Part shown: piece by piece, positions 18,336-29,295 of the stretch
How positions within the stretch are numbered: position 1 is the first letter of the stretch
Layout: each line of letters starts with the position of its first letter
NCBI GenBank assembly: GCA_947629265.1
Contig: CANRCZ010000005.1
Coordinates: 1-56,561, forward strand
DNA: 56,561 bases
Source: an uncultured Bacilli bacterium
Lineage (GTDB): Bacteria > Bacillota_I > Bacilli_A > RF39 > UBA660
Direction of reading: 5' to 3'
Program-made: the position numbers and the translations under genes
The notes under the pieces: model-generated
Seen by the model: the letters and a program-made list of their open reading frames with translations, nothing else
The model's database searches: none
What the model was told of the DNA's origin: nothing

Positions 18336-20336
18336 ATGTATACTAACGAATCAACAAACAAATTCACATTTAGGGATATTGTTTTACAAGTCCTATTTAT
18401 AGCCTTATTCATATTTATATTATTATGGCTATTTCCAATGAAAGGAGATTTCAAAAGTTTAAAGAAATCAGTGGATAAACTAAATAGTAATTCATTAATT
18501 TCTTCAGACGCTACTGGTGAATTAAACCTTTCAGTTTTATACGATAGAATTTTCAATGAAAATATTATCGCTATGAAAGATGCAGCTAAGAGTTACTACA
18601 CTACACCAAGATTACCACAAAAGGTAGGAGATACTGTTAAGATGACATTAGGAGATATGTTATCTAAAAAGATTATCTTACCATTCGTAGACAAAAATGG
18701 TAAAACTTGCGATGTAAAAGAATCATACGTTGAAATCACAAAATATGACGATGAATTCGTTATGAAAGTCAACTTAAAATGCAGTGATCAAGAAAACTAT
18801 TTATTAATTTATATGGGATGCTATGATTACTGTCAAACAGCTATCTGTGAAAAAAATAAAACAGATATCAAAACTCCAGTTGTATATCAAAAACAAACAA
18901 CTGCTAAAAAAACAACTAGTAAAAAAACAACTAGTAAAAAAACAACAACTAAAACTTATGGTAACCCAACTTGTAGTTTAACAGTTCAAAGTGGTAAATT
19001 AGGAAGCAACGGAGCTTATACATCAGATGTCGTTGTTAAATTCAAATCTAAAAATGCTGGTACTAATGCTACATTAAATGGTTATGGTTTAGGAACAAGT
19101 ACAAACTATAATGGAGCTTCAACTTATAAAGTAACTAAAGATGGTACAACTACAATTTATGGTTACGTTAAAAACTCAGCTGGAAAAACAGGAAAATGTA
19201 GTATTACAATTAAAAAAGCTACAGTAAGCAACGAAAAACCAGTTGTTAAAAATCCAACATGTTCATTAAAAGTTGTAAAAGGAACATTAGGAGATAATAA
19301 ATGGTATAAGAGTGACGTTGTTATCGGATTTGCTTCTAAATCAGCTAATACTAAAGATAGTAAAATCGTAGGTTATGGTTTAGGAACAAGTACAAACTAC
19401 AACAATAATTCAAGTTATACAATCAATAAAGATGGTACATATACAATTTATGGATATGTTAAAGATTCAAATGGTAACGTAGGAAACTGTAACATAACTG
19501 TTAAAAGAGATGCTACAAAACCAACTTGTACTATAGGTATCGGTAGTGGTAGTATGGCATCAGATGGTATGTTTGTAAGCGATGTTGTTATGGGATTCAA
19601 GACTCGTAGCGATGCTACAAGTGGTGTTGCAACTTACGGACTTGGAACTAGTAAAAACTATAGTAAAGCTAGCAAATATACAGCAACAGGTATTGGAACT
19701 CATACTTTAAACGGATATGTTAAAGATAATGCTGGTAACGAAAACGTATGTAGTCGTACAATCAGTATTAGAAATCAAAAAGTAACTACAAAAACTTGCA
19801 GTTGGTCAGATTGGTCAAGTTGGTCAACAACTAAATATACTGCAAACGACAACAGAGAGGTACGTTATAGAACTGTAATCAAAGGTTATAACGTTAAGAA
19901 AATTCAAGATACAACAAAACCAATTTTCAAAACTAAGAGTGTTTATGTAGGTAGCACAACTACTAAAGTTTGTGAAAAATACAGCTACACTGGAACTATA
20001 ACTTATTCAAGTGAAAAATATGTAGGTAGAACAGTATCATCAACAGCTTTAACAAGTACAAAATCTGTAACTTACAAATTAATTGCAAGAGATGATTACT
20101 TCTGTAAAACATCTTCAAACTGTACATCTGGAACATTCTATGTATATGATGTATACAAGAAAACACCTACAACTAAGAGTGGATCATATAGTTGTTCACA
20201 ATACAAAACAATTACTAACGTAACAAAAGCTAATAAAACAGTTTTATCAGGATATGAAACAAAAGAAGAAAAAACACCTGTATATGAAACACAATATTCT
20301 TATAGAACTAAAAGTTGTTCAACAACAACTAAGTAA
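18336..20336 (+). CDS. Membrane-anchored surface protein with three Cys-containing Ig-like repeats and a TSP1-like WSxWSSWS segment
   Basis: N-terminal TM, K/T-rich linker (KKTTSKKTTSKKTTTK), three ~85-aa repeats with C...GYGLGTSTNY...GYVK..G..C, then CSWSDWSSWSTTKY. ATG 18336 after AAAGGGGG. Confidence 0.8.
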   Translation: MYTNESTNKFTFRDIVLQVLFIALFIFILLWLFPMKGDFKSLKKSVDKLNSNSLISSDATGELNLSVLYDRIFNENIIAMKDAAKSYYTTPRLPQKVGDTVKMTLGDMLSKKIILPFVDKNGKTCDVKESYVEITKYDDEFVMKVNLKCSDQENYLLIYMGCYDYCQTAICEKNKTDIKTPVVYQKQTTAKKTTSKKTTSKKTTTKTYGNPTCSLTVQSGKLGSNGAYTSDVVVKFKSKNAGTNATLNGYGLGTSTNYNGASTYKVTKDGTTTIYGYVKNSAGKTGKCSITIKKATVSNEKPVVKNPTCSLKVVKGTLGDNKWYKSDVVIGFASKSANTKDSKIVGYGLGTSTNYNNNSSYTINKDGTYTIYGYVKDSNGNVGNCNITVKRDATKPTCTIGIGSGSMASDGMFVSDVVMGFKTRSDATSGVATYGLGTSKNYSKASKYTATGIGTHTLNGYVKDNAGNENVCSRTISIRNQKVTTKTCSWSDWSSWSTTKYTANDNREVRYRTVIKGYNVKKIQDTTKPIFKTKSVYVGSTTTKVCEKYSYTGTITYSSEKYVGRTVSSTALTSTKSVTYKLIARDDYFCKTSSNCTSGTFYVYDVYKKTPTTKSGSYSCSQYKTITNVTKANKTVLSGYETKEEKTPVYETQYSYRTKSCSTTTK

Positions 20337-20367
20337 TATTCAATAATAATGAAAGGGGATATTAATT

Positions 20368-22494
20368 ATGATGAAAAGAAATTTGATGGATAACTTAATT
20401 AGTGAGGCACAAGGGAAGCTAAATAATGGAGCTTCTCTTGAGGCTTTACAAAATGATTTAAAAAACAATTTAAAAACTTTAACACCTATTTTAAAACTAA
20501 GTGATAAAGAAATCGAAAGATATAATAATGTAATTAGTGGATTAGGTGTTAAACCAAAAGCTAGAATTACTAGTATCAACAGAACAAGATTAGCAGCTAT
20601 CGCTATTGCTTCTGTTATAGGTGGAGGATCTTTATACGGTGGATATTCACTTGCTAAATCAATTCCTGTAGCTAAAGCTGAACAAGGAACTGAAGCATTA
20701 AATGATGACACTGAATATAGTAAAGAGACTGTTGGTACAACAGCACCAACAACTACTACAGAAACAACACAAGCCGATGTTGAATATGTTTTACCAGATT
20801 ATTTAGCATTCGACGTTAATGATACTGACTTAGCTATTCAAAACGTCAGTGAATTCTTAAACGATGGTTTATCTAAAGGTTTAACTACCGTAAAAGATGA
20901 AAAAACTGGTAAATTAGTATCAAGCTTAACTGAAGATAACAAATCTAAAAAAGTTGAAGCTTACTTATCAATGTATATTATGGCTAATATCAATAACGTA
21001 GATTATAAAATGTTAGCTAGTCTTAACCAAGAGGGTAACCTAATAGCTGATAACATTTTTGAAAAAGCTATCAATGCTATGGGTGAAACTTACTACGATT
21101 CATTAACTGAAACAAAAGGAAATGTTTTAAAGAATGAATTAATATTTGCTGATAAAAACGATGTTAACTACATCAATCAATTCGATGAATTAATTGTTAA
21201 ATTCAACGAGGCAAGTGACTCTGAAAGAAAAGAGATCATCAAAGAAGCAAAAAAATTAAAAGAGGATTTATTAGTATATATTGCTGGAAAGAAAACCGAA
21301 ATAAATCCATTCGCTATCGATTACGCCTTTACTAAAATAGAGGTATTAGATACCTTAGCAAATGGTAAAATCATAACTGATAGTGAAGAAGATATCAATT
21401 TATACAACGCTGTTATAGCTGATTGTATAACACCTGAACAAAAAGAAAAATATGGAATTAAAGATGCATTAACTAAATTTAACGATGCAAAAAGTTTAAC
21501 AAGCTTAAAATCAATCGTAAGAAATATGGCTTACTCTGTTATTGAAGAAAAGATGGAAGCAGCAATTACTTATGCAACTCAAGTTGAACCAAATAGCAAA
21601 ACATCATTCAATTACATAGTAAGTGAAATAGCAAATAAAATCGACTTAAATAACTTTAAAGCTAATCCTTATGATTTCTCAGATTGGGTTTTAAAAGTTA
21701 CTAATCAAGACGTTGATGATATTAACAATGCTATAAAAAATAATAAACCAACAGTTAAAACTGTTACAAGAACTAATGTAGATCCTAAAGACGTACCTGA
21801 TGATCAAAAAGTTAAACCAACTACTGAATCAAAGGTAAAAGAAGATGGTAAAGAAAAAGAATCTAATAAAACATATATAAAGGCTAAAGCTAAAGCTATC
21901 GAAGATGCTTCTAAAGATGTCGCTAACCTTTATCAAAAATTAGGTTCATCATTAAAAATAAGCACTAAGAGTGTTCCATCTAAACCAAGTACTACTTGTG
22001 AAGATTATAACAAAGTTTATAACTATTGGTATGCTGTAACTTGGAATAGTAGTTTAAAAGAATTCCAAAATGCAGAAAGAAAAGCTAAAGAAGAAAACAA
22101 AAATACTGATTCTGAATATAAAGATACTAAAGATAAAGTTGTTGATAAATCAGATAACTACGACGATCCAAAACCAGCTGATGAATATTACTATGTACCA
22201 GAAGACAACGTTGTCGTAGTAGACGATGGTATCATCGAAGAAGAGGTAGAAATCAATTCAAAAGAATATGACACAGAACCAGCACCAAGTAAACAAGATA
22301 CTCAATCAAGTTCAGAAGATGAGGTTATTTACGAGGAACCAACAACTCAAGTTGATGAAGGTTTATTAATGAGTAGTTATCCTCAAACTAATAGTTATGC
22401 TTCACAAATTCAAGAATTAGAAGCATTAAAGAGTCAACTTTTAGAAACTACTAATTCTTTAGATGAATACATTTCATCAAGTAGATCATTATAA
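20368..22494 (+). CDS. Large membrane-anchored hypothetical protein
   Basis: TM at IAIASVIGGGSLYGGYSLA, T-rich linker, long acidic/helical domain; RBS AAAGGGG; 31 nt after the preceding gene. Confidence 0.8.
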   Translation: MMKRNLMDNLISEAQGKLNNGASLEALQNDLKNNLKTLTPILKLSDKEIERYNNVISGLGVKPKARITSINRTRLAAIAIASVIGGGSLYGGYSLAKSIPVAKAEQGTEALNDDTEYSKETVGTTAPTTTTETTQADVEYVLPDYLAFDVNDTDLAIQNVSEFLNDGLSKGLTTVKDEKTGKLVSSLTEDNKSKKVEAYLSMYIMANINNVDYKMLASLNQEGNLIADNIFEKAINAMGETYYDSLTETKGNVLKNELIFADKNDVNYINQFDELIVKFNEASDSERKEIIKEAKKLKEDLLVYIAGKKTEINPFAIDYAFTKIEVLDTLANGKIITDSEEDINLYNAVIADCITPEQKEKYGIKDALTKFNDAKSLTSLKSIVRNMAYSVIEEKMEAAITYATQVEPNSKTSFNYIVSEIANKIDLNNFKANPYDFSDWVLKVTNQDVDDINNAIKNNKPTVKTVTRTNVDPKDVPDDQKVKPTTESKVKEDGKEKESNKTYIKAKAKAIEDASKDVANLYQKLGSSLKISTKSVPSKPSTTCEDYNKVYNYWYAVTWNSSLKEFQNAERKAKEENKNTDSEYKDTKDKVVDKSDNYDDPKPADEYYYVPEDNVVVVDDGIIEEEVEINSKEYDTEPAPSKQDTQSSSEDEVIYEEPTTQVDEGLLMSSYPQTNSYASQIQELEALKSQLLETTNSLDEYISSSRSL

Positions 22495-22497
22495 TTT

Positions 22498-22528
22498 AAG
22501 AAGTTCAAAAAAATGAGCTTCTTTTTCT
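22498..22528 (+). terminator. Rho-independent terminator
   Basis: AAGAAGTTC-aaaaaaat-GAGCTTCTTTTTCTTT. Confidence 0.7.
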
Positions 22529-22566
22529 TTTATATGTTATAATGATATAGAAAGGATGGTAAAAAA

Positions 22567-23268
22567 ATGACACCACATATTGAAGCTAAAAAAGAGGATA
22601 TCGCTAGTATTGTTATCATGCCAGGCGATCCTAATCGTGCTACTTTGATAGCTGAAAACTATTTAAAAGACTATAAATTAGTTAATACCGTAAGAGGAAT
22701 GTATGCTTATACAGGTTACTATAACGATAAATTAGTAACCGTTATGGCATCCGGTATGGGTATGCCTAGTATGGGAATATATGCCTATGAATTATATAAA
22801 TTTTACGATGTTGAAAAAATTATCAGAATAGGTTCCTGTGGAGCTTATAGCGAAGAATTAAAATTGTTTGACTTAGTTTTAGTAGATGAAACATATACTG
22901 AAGCTAATTTCGCTTTATCTTTTAATAATGAAAACGTTCACAAAATATCAGCTAGTGAACAACTAAACGATCAAATATCTAAAACAGCTGATAAATTAAA
23001 CATTAAATTAAATCGTTGCAATATATTAACCAACGAATGTTTCGATGCCTATATCGATGTCGAAAAAATGTTAAAACGAGTAAATTATAATCCTAAAGCC
23101 GCTGAAATGGAAGCTTTTGCTTTATTTTATATCGCTAAAACATTAAATAAACAAGCAGCATGTTTGATAACAGTTGTCGATTGTATATATGATAAAACCA
23201 ATATATCCGCTAAAATGCGTGAACAATCATTGACAACAATGATCGATTTAGCGCTTGCAAGCGTATAA
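22567..23268 (+). CDS. deoD: Purine-nucleoside phosphorylase (DeoD type)
   Basis: MPGDPNRATLIAENYL, IRIGSCGAY, AAEMEAFALFYIAK. Confidence 0.95.
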   Translation: MTPHIEAKKEDIASIVIMPGDPNRATLIAENYLKDYKLVNTVRGMYAYTGYYNDKLVTVMASGMGMPSMGIYAYELYKFYDVEKIIRIGSCGAYSEELKLFDLVLVDETYTEANFALSFNNENVHKISASEQLNDQISKTADKLNIKLNRCNILTNECFDAYIDVEKMLKRVNYNPKAAEMEAFALFYIAKTLNKQAACLITVVDCIYDKTNISAKMREQSLTTMIDLALASV

Positions 23269-23301
23269 ATTAAAAAAACTAAGGTATATTAATGGTAGGT
23301 G

Positions 23302-24570
23302 ATGAAATTGAATTATAAAAAATATGATCTAGAAAGTTCCAATCTTCATGTAATAAAAACAGATAAATTTAAAACAGTAGCAGTTAGAATATATTTTAAA
23401 AGAAAACTAAAAAAGGATGAAATCAACTATCGTAATATGTTAAGTGATATACTATTAGAATCTAATAGTCAGTATAAAACAAGAAGACAACTACAAATTC
23501 AAAAAGAAGAACTTTATAATATTAGTTTATCAGGTTCTTCATATAAATCAGGTGAATATACCTTTATAACATATTCTATGTCCTTTTTAAATGAAAAATA
23601 TACCGAACCTAACATGAACGAAAAATCGATTGAACTATTGTTAGATTTAATCCAAAAACCTTATATTGATGATAACAAATTCGATTTAGAAACTTTTAAC
23701 TATACAAAAGATGGTTTAAAAAACTTTCTTGTAAGTATCGATGAAAATCCCGATCGTTTAGCCGCTATTCGTTTAGAAGAAGAAATGGGAGAGAATACCC
23801 CTTTAGCGTACCGAGCATCTGGTTACTTAGATACCCTAGATGAGGTAACAAGCGAAAAACTATACGAATATTATAAATCAATGATCGAAAACGATATTAT
23901 CGATATCTTTGTAATTGGTGATATCGATGAAGAAAAAATTAAACAAATATTTGAAAAACGAAAATTTAGAGATAAGAAAAATCCTAAAACCGAATCACAT
24001 TTCGTTAAACTAGAAGATACAAGAAAAGAAAAAGAAATAATCGAAAATAAAGGTTTCGTTCAAAGCAAATTAAAAATGGGCTTTAAAATGTCAGAACTTG
24101 ATGACTTTGAAAGAAAATATGTCATGATAGCTTATAATTTCATCCTTGGTGGCGGTAATGACTCAAAATTATTTAGAGAGGTACGTGAAAAAAATTCTCT
24201 ATGTTACTACATATCATCATCTTATAGTAACTTATATCAAATGTTAACCGTCAGTGCTGGTATCGCTAATGACTCATATGAAAAAACTGTATCCTTAGTT
24301 AAAAAAGCTATCCAAGAGATGAAAGATGGTGACTTTGATGATGATGATTTAGAAGAGGTTAAATCTATTTATAAAAATACTTGTTTAAGTTTTTATGATA
24401 ATCCTTTCGATATTATCAATTCTTATTTAGTCCATGAATACCTTGATTACGATCTAATCGAAGATAAAATTAAAAATATTCAAAAAGTAACAAAAGAGGA
24501 TATCATTAAAGTAGCATCAAAAATAAAATTAGATACAGTCTATTTCTTAGAAGGAGGAAGCGATGAATAA
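23302..24570 (+). CDS. M16 peptidase-like protein lacking HxxEH (YmfF-like partner)
   Basis: M16 fold similarity with no HxxEH; overlaps a catalytic M16 gene. Confidence 0.85.
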   Translation: MKLNYKKYDLESSNLHVIKTDKFKTVAVRIYFKRKLKKDEINYRNMLSDILLESNSQYKTRRQLQIQKEELYNISLSGSSYKSGEYTFITYSMSFLNEKYTEPNMNEKSIELLLDLIQKPYIDDNKFDLETFNYTKDGLKNFLVSIDENPDRLAAIRLEEEMGENTPLAYRASGYLDTLDEVTSEKLYEYYKSMIENDIIDIFVIGDIDEEKIKQIFEKRKFRDKKNPKTESHFVKLEDTRKEKEIIENKGFVQSKLKMGFKMSELDDFERKYVMIAYNFILGGGNDSKLFREVREKNSLCYYISSSYSNLYQMLTVSAGIANDSYEKTVSLVKKAIQEMKDGDFDDDDLEEVKSIYKNTCLSFYDNPFDIINSYLVHEYLDYDLIEDKIKNIQKVTKEDIIKVASKIKLDTVYFLEGGSDE

Positions 24571-25849
24571 GTTAACATACAATCACTTAGATATCGATAT
24601 ATATAGTGAAAAACTAGATAACGGTCTAGAAATATATGTCATACCTAAAGATAGTGTCAATAATATATACGCAACCTTTTCAACGAAATTTGGGGCTGTC
24701 AATAATGAATTTACACCAATAGGCGAAGATGAGATGATTAGAGTACCTGATGGTGTCGCTCATTTTCTAGAGCATCAAGTTTTCAATCAAAAAGATGGTC
24801 GCGATCCTCTTAACTTTTTTACGAGCAATGGCGCTAGTGGTAATGCTAATACTAGTTACTATAAGACAACTTATCTTTTTACTGGAACCGATAAATTTGA
24901 AGAGAACTTAGAGTATTTATTAGATTTTGTTCAAGAACCATATTTTACTGATCAAAGTGTTAATAAAGAAAAAGGTATTATCGAACAAGAAATAAACATG
25001 TATCTAGATAATCCTTATAATCAATCTTATGAATTATTAAACAGTAATGTTTTTCATAATCATCCTATTAAGAACAATGTTATCGGTAGTGTTAAAAGTA
25101 TAAAATCGATCACTAAAGAAGATTTATATAATTGTTATAATACTTTTTATCATCCATCTAACATGTTTGTCGTTGTAACTGGTAATGTCGATCCTGAGGC
25201 AACAATTAAATTGATTAAAGATAATCAAAGTAAAAAAACTTTTGCTGAACCAACTGAGATCGAACTTAAAAAATATGATGAACCAGATGAGGTAAAAAAA
25301 GAATTTGAAACTTTAGAGATGAACATATCACTACCTAAAGTATTAATGGGTTTTAAATTCAATATGCACGATTTTAATTTAGAAGAGCAAGTATTAAGAT
25401 GGTATCTATCTTTATTAGCGAATATAAAGTTTAGTACAACCTCATTATTTTTTGAAAACTTAAAAAAGGACAATATTACAACCGAAGAAATAGGATACAC
25501 TTTACTATGTACGGATGATCATGCTTTATTTATTTTAGATAATGAAACTAATTATCCTGATGATTTTATCGATCGTGTAAAAGATGAAATTAAAAAGATC
25601 GATATTGATGAACAAGAATTTAATCGCAAGAAAAAATCGTTCTTAAGTTCGATTATTTATATGACCGATGATATATATAGTTTAAATCAAAATGTCATGA
25701 GTAACATTGTCAATGATGGTTTTGTTAGAACCGATATATATGATGAAATCCTTAAACTTAATTTTAAAGAATTTAATGATTTTATTTCGAAACTTGATTT
25801 TGATAACCTTGCAACGGTAGTTGTTAAACCTAAAGAAACTAGTGATTAG
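24563..25849 (+). CDS. M16 zinc peptidase (YmfH-like)
   Basis: VAHFLEHQVFN (HxxEH), NANTSYYKTTYLFT, KEKGIIEQEINMY. Confidence 0.92.
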   Translation: MNKLTYNHLDIDIYSEKLDNGLEIYVIPKDSVNNIYATFSTKFGAVNNEFTPIGEDEMIRVPDGVAHFLEHQVFNQKDGRDPLNFFTSNGASGNANTSYYKTTYLFTGTDKFEENLEYLLDFVQEPYFTDQSVNKEKGIIEQEINMYLDNPYNQSYELLNSNVFHNHPIKNNVIGSVKSIKSITKEDLYNCYNTFYHPSNMFVVVTGNVDPEATIKLIKDNQSKKTFAEPTEIELKKYDEPDEVKKEFETLEMNISLPKVLMGFKFNMHDFNLEEQVLRWYLSLLANIKFSTTSLFFENLKKDNITTEEIGYTLLCTDDHALFILDNETNYPDDFIDRVKDEIKKIDIDEQEFNRKKKSFLSSIIYMTDDIYSLNQNVMSNIVNDGFVRTDIYDEILKLNFKEFNDFISKLDFDNLATVVVKPKETSD

Positions 25850-25974
25850 TTTCTTTTTATGTGTAATAGTAACACAATTATTATCATAACATTTTAAATA
25901 AAATAATTTACAACCTAGTAAGCCTATGCTATAATGAAAACATAAAAGTAGGATAGGTTGAAAAGAGGAATATA

Positions 25975-28482
25975 ATGATCGAATTAAAAAATGTAACTAA
26001 AATTTATAAGTCTAAAAAAAGTATATCAACTAAAGCCTTAGATGATGTAAGTTTAAAACTAGGAAATATCGGCATGGTCTTTATCGTTGGTAAAAGCGGT
26101 AGTGGTAAGTCGACTTTATTAAACCTATTAGGTGGTTTAGATAGTGTAACTAATGGTGATATTATAGTAGATAATAAAAAGATGAGTCGCTTTAAAACGA
26201 AAGATTATGACTCTTACAGAAATACTTGTGTCGGCTTTATCTTTCAAGAATTTAATGTCTTAGATGAATATAACGTCTATGAAAATATCGACTTAGCATT
26301 GCGTTTACAAGATAAAAAAGATAAAACAAGTGAGATTAGCAAATTATTAGTAGATTTAGGATTAGACAATTTAGAAAAGAGAAAGATAAACGAATTATCC
26401 GGTGGTCAAAAACAACGAGTAGCGATCGCTAGAGCCCTTATTAAAAAACCTAAAATAATATTAGCAGATGAACCAACCGGTAATTTAGATCGAGCTTCAA
26501 GTGAGCAAATATTTGAAATATTAAAAAAGATTAGTAAAGAAAAACTTGTCGTCATAGTATCACATGATTTAGAGTCCGCTTTAAAATATGCTGACCGCAT
26601 TATCAAAATCGAAGATGGTAAAGTAATCGAAGATGATGGTAAAGAAATCGATGACGATAAAAAAGATTTAGTATTAAAAAAATCTCATCTACCTTTTACT
26701 TATGCTTTAAAAATGGCTCTAATCAGCTTTAAAAGAAAAAAATTTAAACTTTTTATGACCGTTCTTTTAACGGCGATATCATTAATCTTTATGGGGTTCA
26801 CTTTAAACTTTAACTTGTTTAATAAAACCGATTTAATTGTTAATACCATGATGGATAATAAGGACTATATCTACGAGGTTAATAAATTTGATTATCGTGG
26901 TAATTCATCATCCAATAAGATTTTAACCAATAATGATATTAAAGAGATAGAAGCTAAAACGAACAAGACGGTTAATAAAGTATATTCCATTTTTTATAAT
27001 GGTGAATATCTTCATTTTGAATTTGGTGAAAATGATGGTAAAGATGATCTATATCCAGTATCTTTAATATCTTTTAATTTAGTTGAAATAAGTGATGATA
27101 AGATATTGAATAAAGTTATCGGACGTCTACCAGAAAACAGTAATGAAATAGTCGTTCATAAGTACTTTGTTGACTACTGTCAAAAATACGGTATTAAAAC
27201 TACAGATAAAAAATTATATTATCCTAAAAGTTATCAAGATATGATTAATTCAAAACAACAGTTGATACTAGGTGATAATAAAGTAACTGTCGTTGGCGTT
27301 ATCGATGATGATGATACTTTATTTAATAAAGTTAAAGATAATAAAAGTTTAACTATCGGTGAAAAAGGACGTCTTCTTTCTAACTATTTAGAAGAGAGTT
27401 ATCGGTCTAAAGGACAAGATATTTATGTTAAAGGTTTAGCTGATAATATCAAACTAAAAATCGATAAAAATAGCCTATTAAAAAGAACTTATATCGGAAC
27501 TAACAGCCGACTTGAGAATACTACCACTATATCCGGCAATATAAAATCTTTAACTAAAAAAATTAACATTTTAACCGATAAGAACAATGTCGATATCGCA
27601 TCACTTAATAAAGATGAGGTTATCTTATCACTAGATTCCCTAAAGTTGTTAGATAATAATTTTGATGCTAAATTTAATGAATATATCAAAAATAATCCAA
27701 ATGAAAACTATGATACTTTAGAGACAAAATTTATCGTTCAATATCTAAACGAAACTCTTTTACCACCATTATATATTTCAATAATGGATTTCGATTATAA
27801 ATTATCTGATAGCTTAGTTAAAGTAGTCGGTATCTCCCAAGATGGTAACGACTATGTAAGTAATAAATATATCGAAGAATATAATCCAGTACCTAAAAAA
27901 ATTTATACCGTTAAAATATTCGATGATGATAGAGGTAGTTTAACCAGTACTTTTAATAATTTAAAATATAGTGAGATTTTCTTCAGTTATAATGAGTTAC
28001 CATCCGGTGAATATTATACATATAAACCAGAGACTAACTATGAAGCTATAAATAATATCATTGCTACTTATAGAGGCGGAGCTGTTTATATTTTAATTAT
28101 TACTTTAATATTTATCCTATTTACTTTCTTGCTATTTTCTAATTTTATCGGTGTATCAATATCGTATTGTAAAAAAGAAATCGGTATTTTAAAAGCCTTA
28201 GGCGCTAATAATAAAGATATACTTAAAATATTTGGATACGAGTCATTAATCATCGGATTAATAGCATGGATTATATCAGTAATTGGTTGGTATATCGTCT
28301 GTGACTTACTAAATAAATCATTATTTTCAAAATACTACTACATTATAAAAGGAATAGTCGCTAGTCCATTATTACCAATTATTCTATTAGGATTTGTCGT
28401 TATAATAGCGTTATTAATAACAGCTGTATCTACAAGTAGAATAACTAGAATAAAACCAATCGATGCTATCCTAGATAAATAA
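25975..28482 (+). CDS. ABC transporter, fused ATPase and MacB/FtsX-type permease
   Basis: VGKSGSGKSTLLNLLGG, LSGGQKQRVAIARAL, LADEPTGNLD; 4-TM MacB-like permease C-terminal. Confidence 0.93.
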   Translation: MIELKNVTKIYKSKKSISTKALDDVSLKLGNIGMVFIVGKSGSGKSTLLNLLGGLDSVTNGDIIVDNKKMSRFKTKDYDSYRNTCVGFIFQEFNVLDEYNVYENIDLALRLQDKKDKTSEISKLLVDLGLDNLEKRKINELSGGQKQRVAIARALIKKPKIILADEPTGNLDRASSEQIFEILKKISKEKLVVIVSHDLESALKYADRIIKIEDGKVIEDDGKEIDDDKKDLVLKKSHLPFTYALKMALISFKRKKFKLFMTVLLTAISLIFMGFTLNFNLFNKTDLIVNTMMDNKDYIYEVNKFDYRGNSSSNKILTNNDIKEIEAKTNKTVNKVYSIFYNGEYLHFEFGENDGKDDLYPVSLISFNLVEISDDKILNKVIGRLPENSNEIVVHKYFVDYCQKYGIKTTDKKLYYPKSYQDMINSKQQLILGDNKVTVVGVIDDDDTLFNKVKDNKSLTIGEKGRLLSNYLEESYRSKGQDIYVKGLADNIKLKIDKNSLLKRTYIGTNSRLENTTTISGNIKSLTKKINILTDKNNVDIASLNKDEVILSLDSLKLLDNNFDAKFNEYIKNNPNENYDTLETKFIVQYLNETLLPPLYISIMDFDYKLSDSLVKVVGISQDGNDYVSNKYIEEYNPVPKKIYTVKIFDDDRGSLTSTFNNLKYSEIFFSYNELPSGEYYTYKPETNYEAINNIIATYRGGAVYILIITLIFILFTFLLFSNFIGVSISYCKKEIGILKALGANNKDILKIFGYESLIIGLIAWIISVIGWYIVCDLLNKSLFSKYYYIIKGIVASPLLPIILLGFVVIIALLITAVSTSRITRIKPIDAILDK

Positions 28483-28498
28483 TTTAAAAATTATATTA

Positions 28499-28533
28499 AA
28501 TACATTCATAAATAAAAGATGAATGTATTTTTT
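28499..28533 (+). terminator. Rho-independent terminator
   Basis: AATACATTCAT-aaataaaag-ATGAATGTATTTTTT. Confidence 0.8.
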
Positions 28534-28716
28534 AATTCCTACTTAAAAAGATAAATTATTTTCTATTAAAAGTGTCTATGTAACACAATATATCATCTAA
28601 AATATTATAATTTATCATTACCTGTATTTTTGGATAAAAATAATAACTAGTTTTGTCGAATAGCTTTACTTATCTAAAATAAAAAATTAAGATAATAAAT
28701 ACGAAAGGAAGATTAT

Positions 28717-29247
28717 ATGAACCTTAAAAAAAATTCAGCATTACTAGGAACGATCTTAATATTTTTATTCCTATCTTATCATATCTATATCAATATTGAA
28801 GATGAAAATAAACAAGAGCAACAAAACCTAGTTATCAATAAAACATTCATCGAAAGTAGTCCTAATGTCGATAAAGAATATCTAGGATATATAGAAATTC
28901 CTAAATATAAAATAAAAAGGTTAATAAAAAAAGGAACCGATAAAAAAAACCTAGATGATGGTTATATTGGATTACTAGATAATACAGCGATCGATAAAGG
29001 TAACACCGTTTTAGCTGGACACAACATAAATAAAATCTTTAAAGTGTTGCATCAAATCGAAAAAAATGATCAAGTTATCATTACAACTTATAGTAATAAA
29101 TATGTGTACTACGTAACACAAAAAAGAGAAATAAGTGTCGATGATTTTTCATATTTTGAAAATACCGATGAAAAGCTCCTAACCTTAATTACCTGTACAG
29201 ATGATAATAACAAAAGATTGATGGTTAGATTAAAACTACTGCGTTAA
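28717..29247 (+). CDS. Sortase family protein
   Basis: YIEIPKYKIKRLIKKG, VLAGHN, TLITC, RLMVRLKL. Confidence 0.9.
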   Translation: MNLKKNSALLGTILIFLFLSYHIYINIEDENKQEQQNLVINKTFIESSPNVDKEYLGYIEIPKYKIKRLIKKGTDKKNLDDGYIGLLDNTAIDKGNTVLAGHNINKIFKVLHQIEKNDQVIITTYSNKYVYYVTQKREISVDDFSYFENTDEKLLTLITCTDDNNKRLMVRLKLLR

Positions 29248-29295
29248 AACCTTTTTTTATTTCCTAAATTATGGTAAAATTATAGTGGAGGAAAT

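Noticed and set aside
18900-18960. Short tandem repeat AAAAAAACAACTAGT in the surface protein gene as a possible phase-variation tract
   Set aside because: The repeat units are multiples of 3 (KKTTS x2-3), so copy-number change would keep frame; more likely a stalk-length repeat.
23302-24570. First M16 gene as a pseudo-enzyme novelty
   Set aside because: Loss of HxxEH in one of two tandem M16 subunits is the known arrangement for YmfF/YmfH-type pairs.
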